Part shown: piece after piece, positions 4,632 to 5,613 of the stretch
How the letters are laid out: each line of letters begins with the position of its first letter
Numbering within the stretch: position 1 is the first letter of the stretch
From: Limnochordia bacterium
GTDB lineage: Bacteria; Bacillota; Limnochordia; Darwinibacteriales; B1SED10-159
Length of the DNA stretch: 5,613 bases
Assembly: GCA_007132255.1 (NCBI GenBank)
Contig: SLOZ01000217.1
Span: 1 to 5,613, forward strand
Reading direction: 5' to 3'
Translations under genes and position numbers: made by a program
The notes under the pieces: model-generated
What the model saw: the letters and a program-made list of their open reading frames with translations, nothing else
What the model was told of the DNA's origin: nothing
The model's database searches: none

Positions 4632-5613
4632 TTACAGTTGCTCCTGCTTCAGCATGCCTAACAGATCGAGGTGTTTACCGATGTGCAGCTGCAGTCGATC
4701 GTCATAGGCAGCACCGTGCTCACGAAGGCATTGGAAAAACCGCTTCGCGAACACAAACTCTCCCGCCTTGTCCTTCTCCTGCAGCAAAAAGCCATAGGTG
4801 ATATGCAGGGCCTGCCTGGCATCATCCTGCTCCATCAAACTGGGAAGGTCGACATCATCCATATCTTGGATGGCAGGGATCTGTGTTGTGTCCAATCCCA
4901 CATGATAAAACGCCCGTGCTTCATCCAGTTTTTCCAACGCAAAGGCGTGCATATCCCGGTAGAGCTGTGGATCTTTGTCGGCCACAACCTTCAAGGCTTC
5001 CAGCCAATTGGTACCCGCTGTTTTCACATGGCAATTACCTTGTGTATGCCGACCTATGATGGGATACACCGTGAACTTATCACTACCGGAATGAATGCTC
5101 AACTTGTAGCCAAACTTCCGTGCAATGGCAGCATGCACCGAAAATTCCTCTTCAAACTGCTTGACGTCGCCGATGTAGTCAATGGCCTTCTGGAACTCTC
5201 CACAAAAACGGGGTGCTAGACTGTTCACTTTTACGCCGCGCCGCTTCAGTTCAGCTGCAACAAAATAGTGATCCTGGGGCGTCGTGGGAGTTTCCACCTC
5301 GTCGATACTGATCTCAAAATCCACTGGCCGTGGCGCCTTAGCAATAATGTCATGGTAGATCTGTTCGGCAAAGGCCAATGCCTTACCATAAACCAGAACC
5401 ATGGCTGGGAAACGATCGACATCAAACTGGACCGCCATCCCGTCATCCAACGCAAATTCGGTTCCCAGATAAAGTGATTCCCAAAGTTCCCGCTCATCCG
5501 GCGGCCAAGTCTCGTAAGCTGCATCAATCTCTTCTGCGGAAAACGAGCTGACATTATCATCGATGTGCTCGCTGCAGTCCAAGGTGATCATGCTGAAACC
5601 GAGATCAACCGCG
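4632..5613 (-). CDS. uxaE: tagaturonate epimerase UxaE, C-terminal part (start beyond right window edge)
   Basis: UxaE interconverts D-tagaturonate and D-fructuronate (EC 5.1.2.7), letting galacturonate carbon enter the fructuronate/mannonate branch. It is a cytosolic metal-dependent sugar-acid epimerase. The 326 visible residues match the family's C-terminal part: G-F-S-M-I-T-L-D-C-S-E-H-I at the edge, L-A-P-R-F-C-G-E-F-Q-K-A-I-D-Y-I-G-D, then L-S-I-H-S-G-S-D-K-F and I-I-G-R-H-T-Q-G-N-C-H-V-K-T-A-G (about 4992-5105), Y-H-V-G-L-D, and A-L-H-I-T-Y-G. The histidines and acidic residues in the H-S-G-S-D and H-V-K-T-A-G blocks are probable metal or substrate ligands (inference). There is an ATG at 5591, but the frame is open upstream of it to the edge (A-V-D-L-G-F-S-M), and the family is usually well over 400 residues. 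That ATG is therefore internal and the gene is incomplete here. Stop is TAA; a hairpin terminator follows about 90 nt later. Confidence 0.86.
   Translation of the reverse strand, partial: AVDLGFSMITLDCSEHIDDNVSSFSAEEIDAAYETWPPDERELWESLYLGTEFALDDGMAVQFDVDRFPAMVLVYGKALAFAEQIYHDIIAKAPRPVDFEISIDEVETPTTPQDHYFVAAELKRRGVKVNSLAPRFCGEFQKAIDYIGDVKQFEEEFSVHAAIARKFGYKLSIHSGSDKFTVYPIIGRHTQGNCHVKTAGTNWLEALKVVADKDPQLYRDMHAFALEKLDEARAFYHVGLDTTQIPAIQDMDDVDLPSLMEQDDARQALHITYGFLLQEKDKAGEFVFAKRFFQCLREHGAAYDDRLQLHIGKHLDLLGMLKQEQL

Noticed and set aside
4671..5219. 182-codon plus-strand open frame
   Set aside because: It is antisense to the well-supported uxaE coding sequence and shows no family resemblance.

Overview
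The window looks like a bacterial chromosome segment of moderate GC. All recognisable genes lie on the minus strand, so transcription runs from high to low coordinates. Strong GGAGG-type ribosome sites, two TTG starts chosen from those sites, and short or overlapping gene junctions point to a Gram-positive, Bacillota-like organism. That assignment is an inference from gene style, not from a taxonomic marker.

In transcription order: (1) the C-terminal part of a UxaE-type tagaturonate epimerase (4632 to the right edge; its start lies outside the window). (2) A gene-free interval of about 1.0 kb (3606-4631). It starts with a likely intrinsic terminator for uxaE and holds several inverted and direct repeats, including a near-perfect 20-bp palindrome. 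(3) A GH127 beta-L-arabinofuranosidase (1674-3605) with all expected active-site Glu and Cys residues. (4) A 69-nt gap, then a GSX10DXD nucleotidyltransferase (819-1604). (5) A GNAT acetyltransferase (269-829), overlapping the previous gene by 11 nt. (6) After a 43-nt gap, the N-terminal part of a GyrI-like/AraC effector-binding-domain protein, cut by the left edge (1-225).

Functionally, the right half belongs to plant polysaccharide use. GH127 releases L-arabinose from beta-L-arabinofuranosides. UxaE interconverts tagaturonate and fructuronate, the galacturonate and glucuronate branches of hexuronate catabolism. Both suit growth on pectin-type material, although the long structured gap suggests that GH127 is transcribed separately. 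The left half is a compact trio (nucleotidyltransferase, acetyltransferase, GyrI-like) of types often annotated as modifying or sensing small molecules. Their substrates cannot be read from sequence, and they may simply sit downstream of GH127.

I found no tRNA, rRNA, CRISPR array, transposase or phage gene. The most unusual material is the repeat-rich non-coding interval between uxaE and the GH127 gene; the genes belong to known families.
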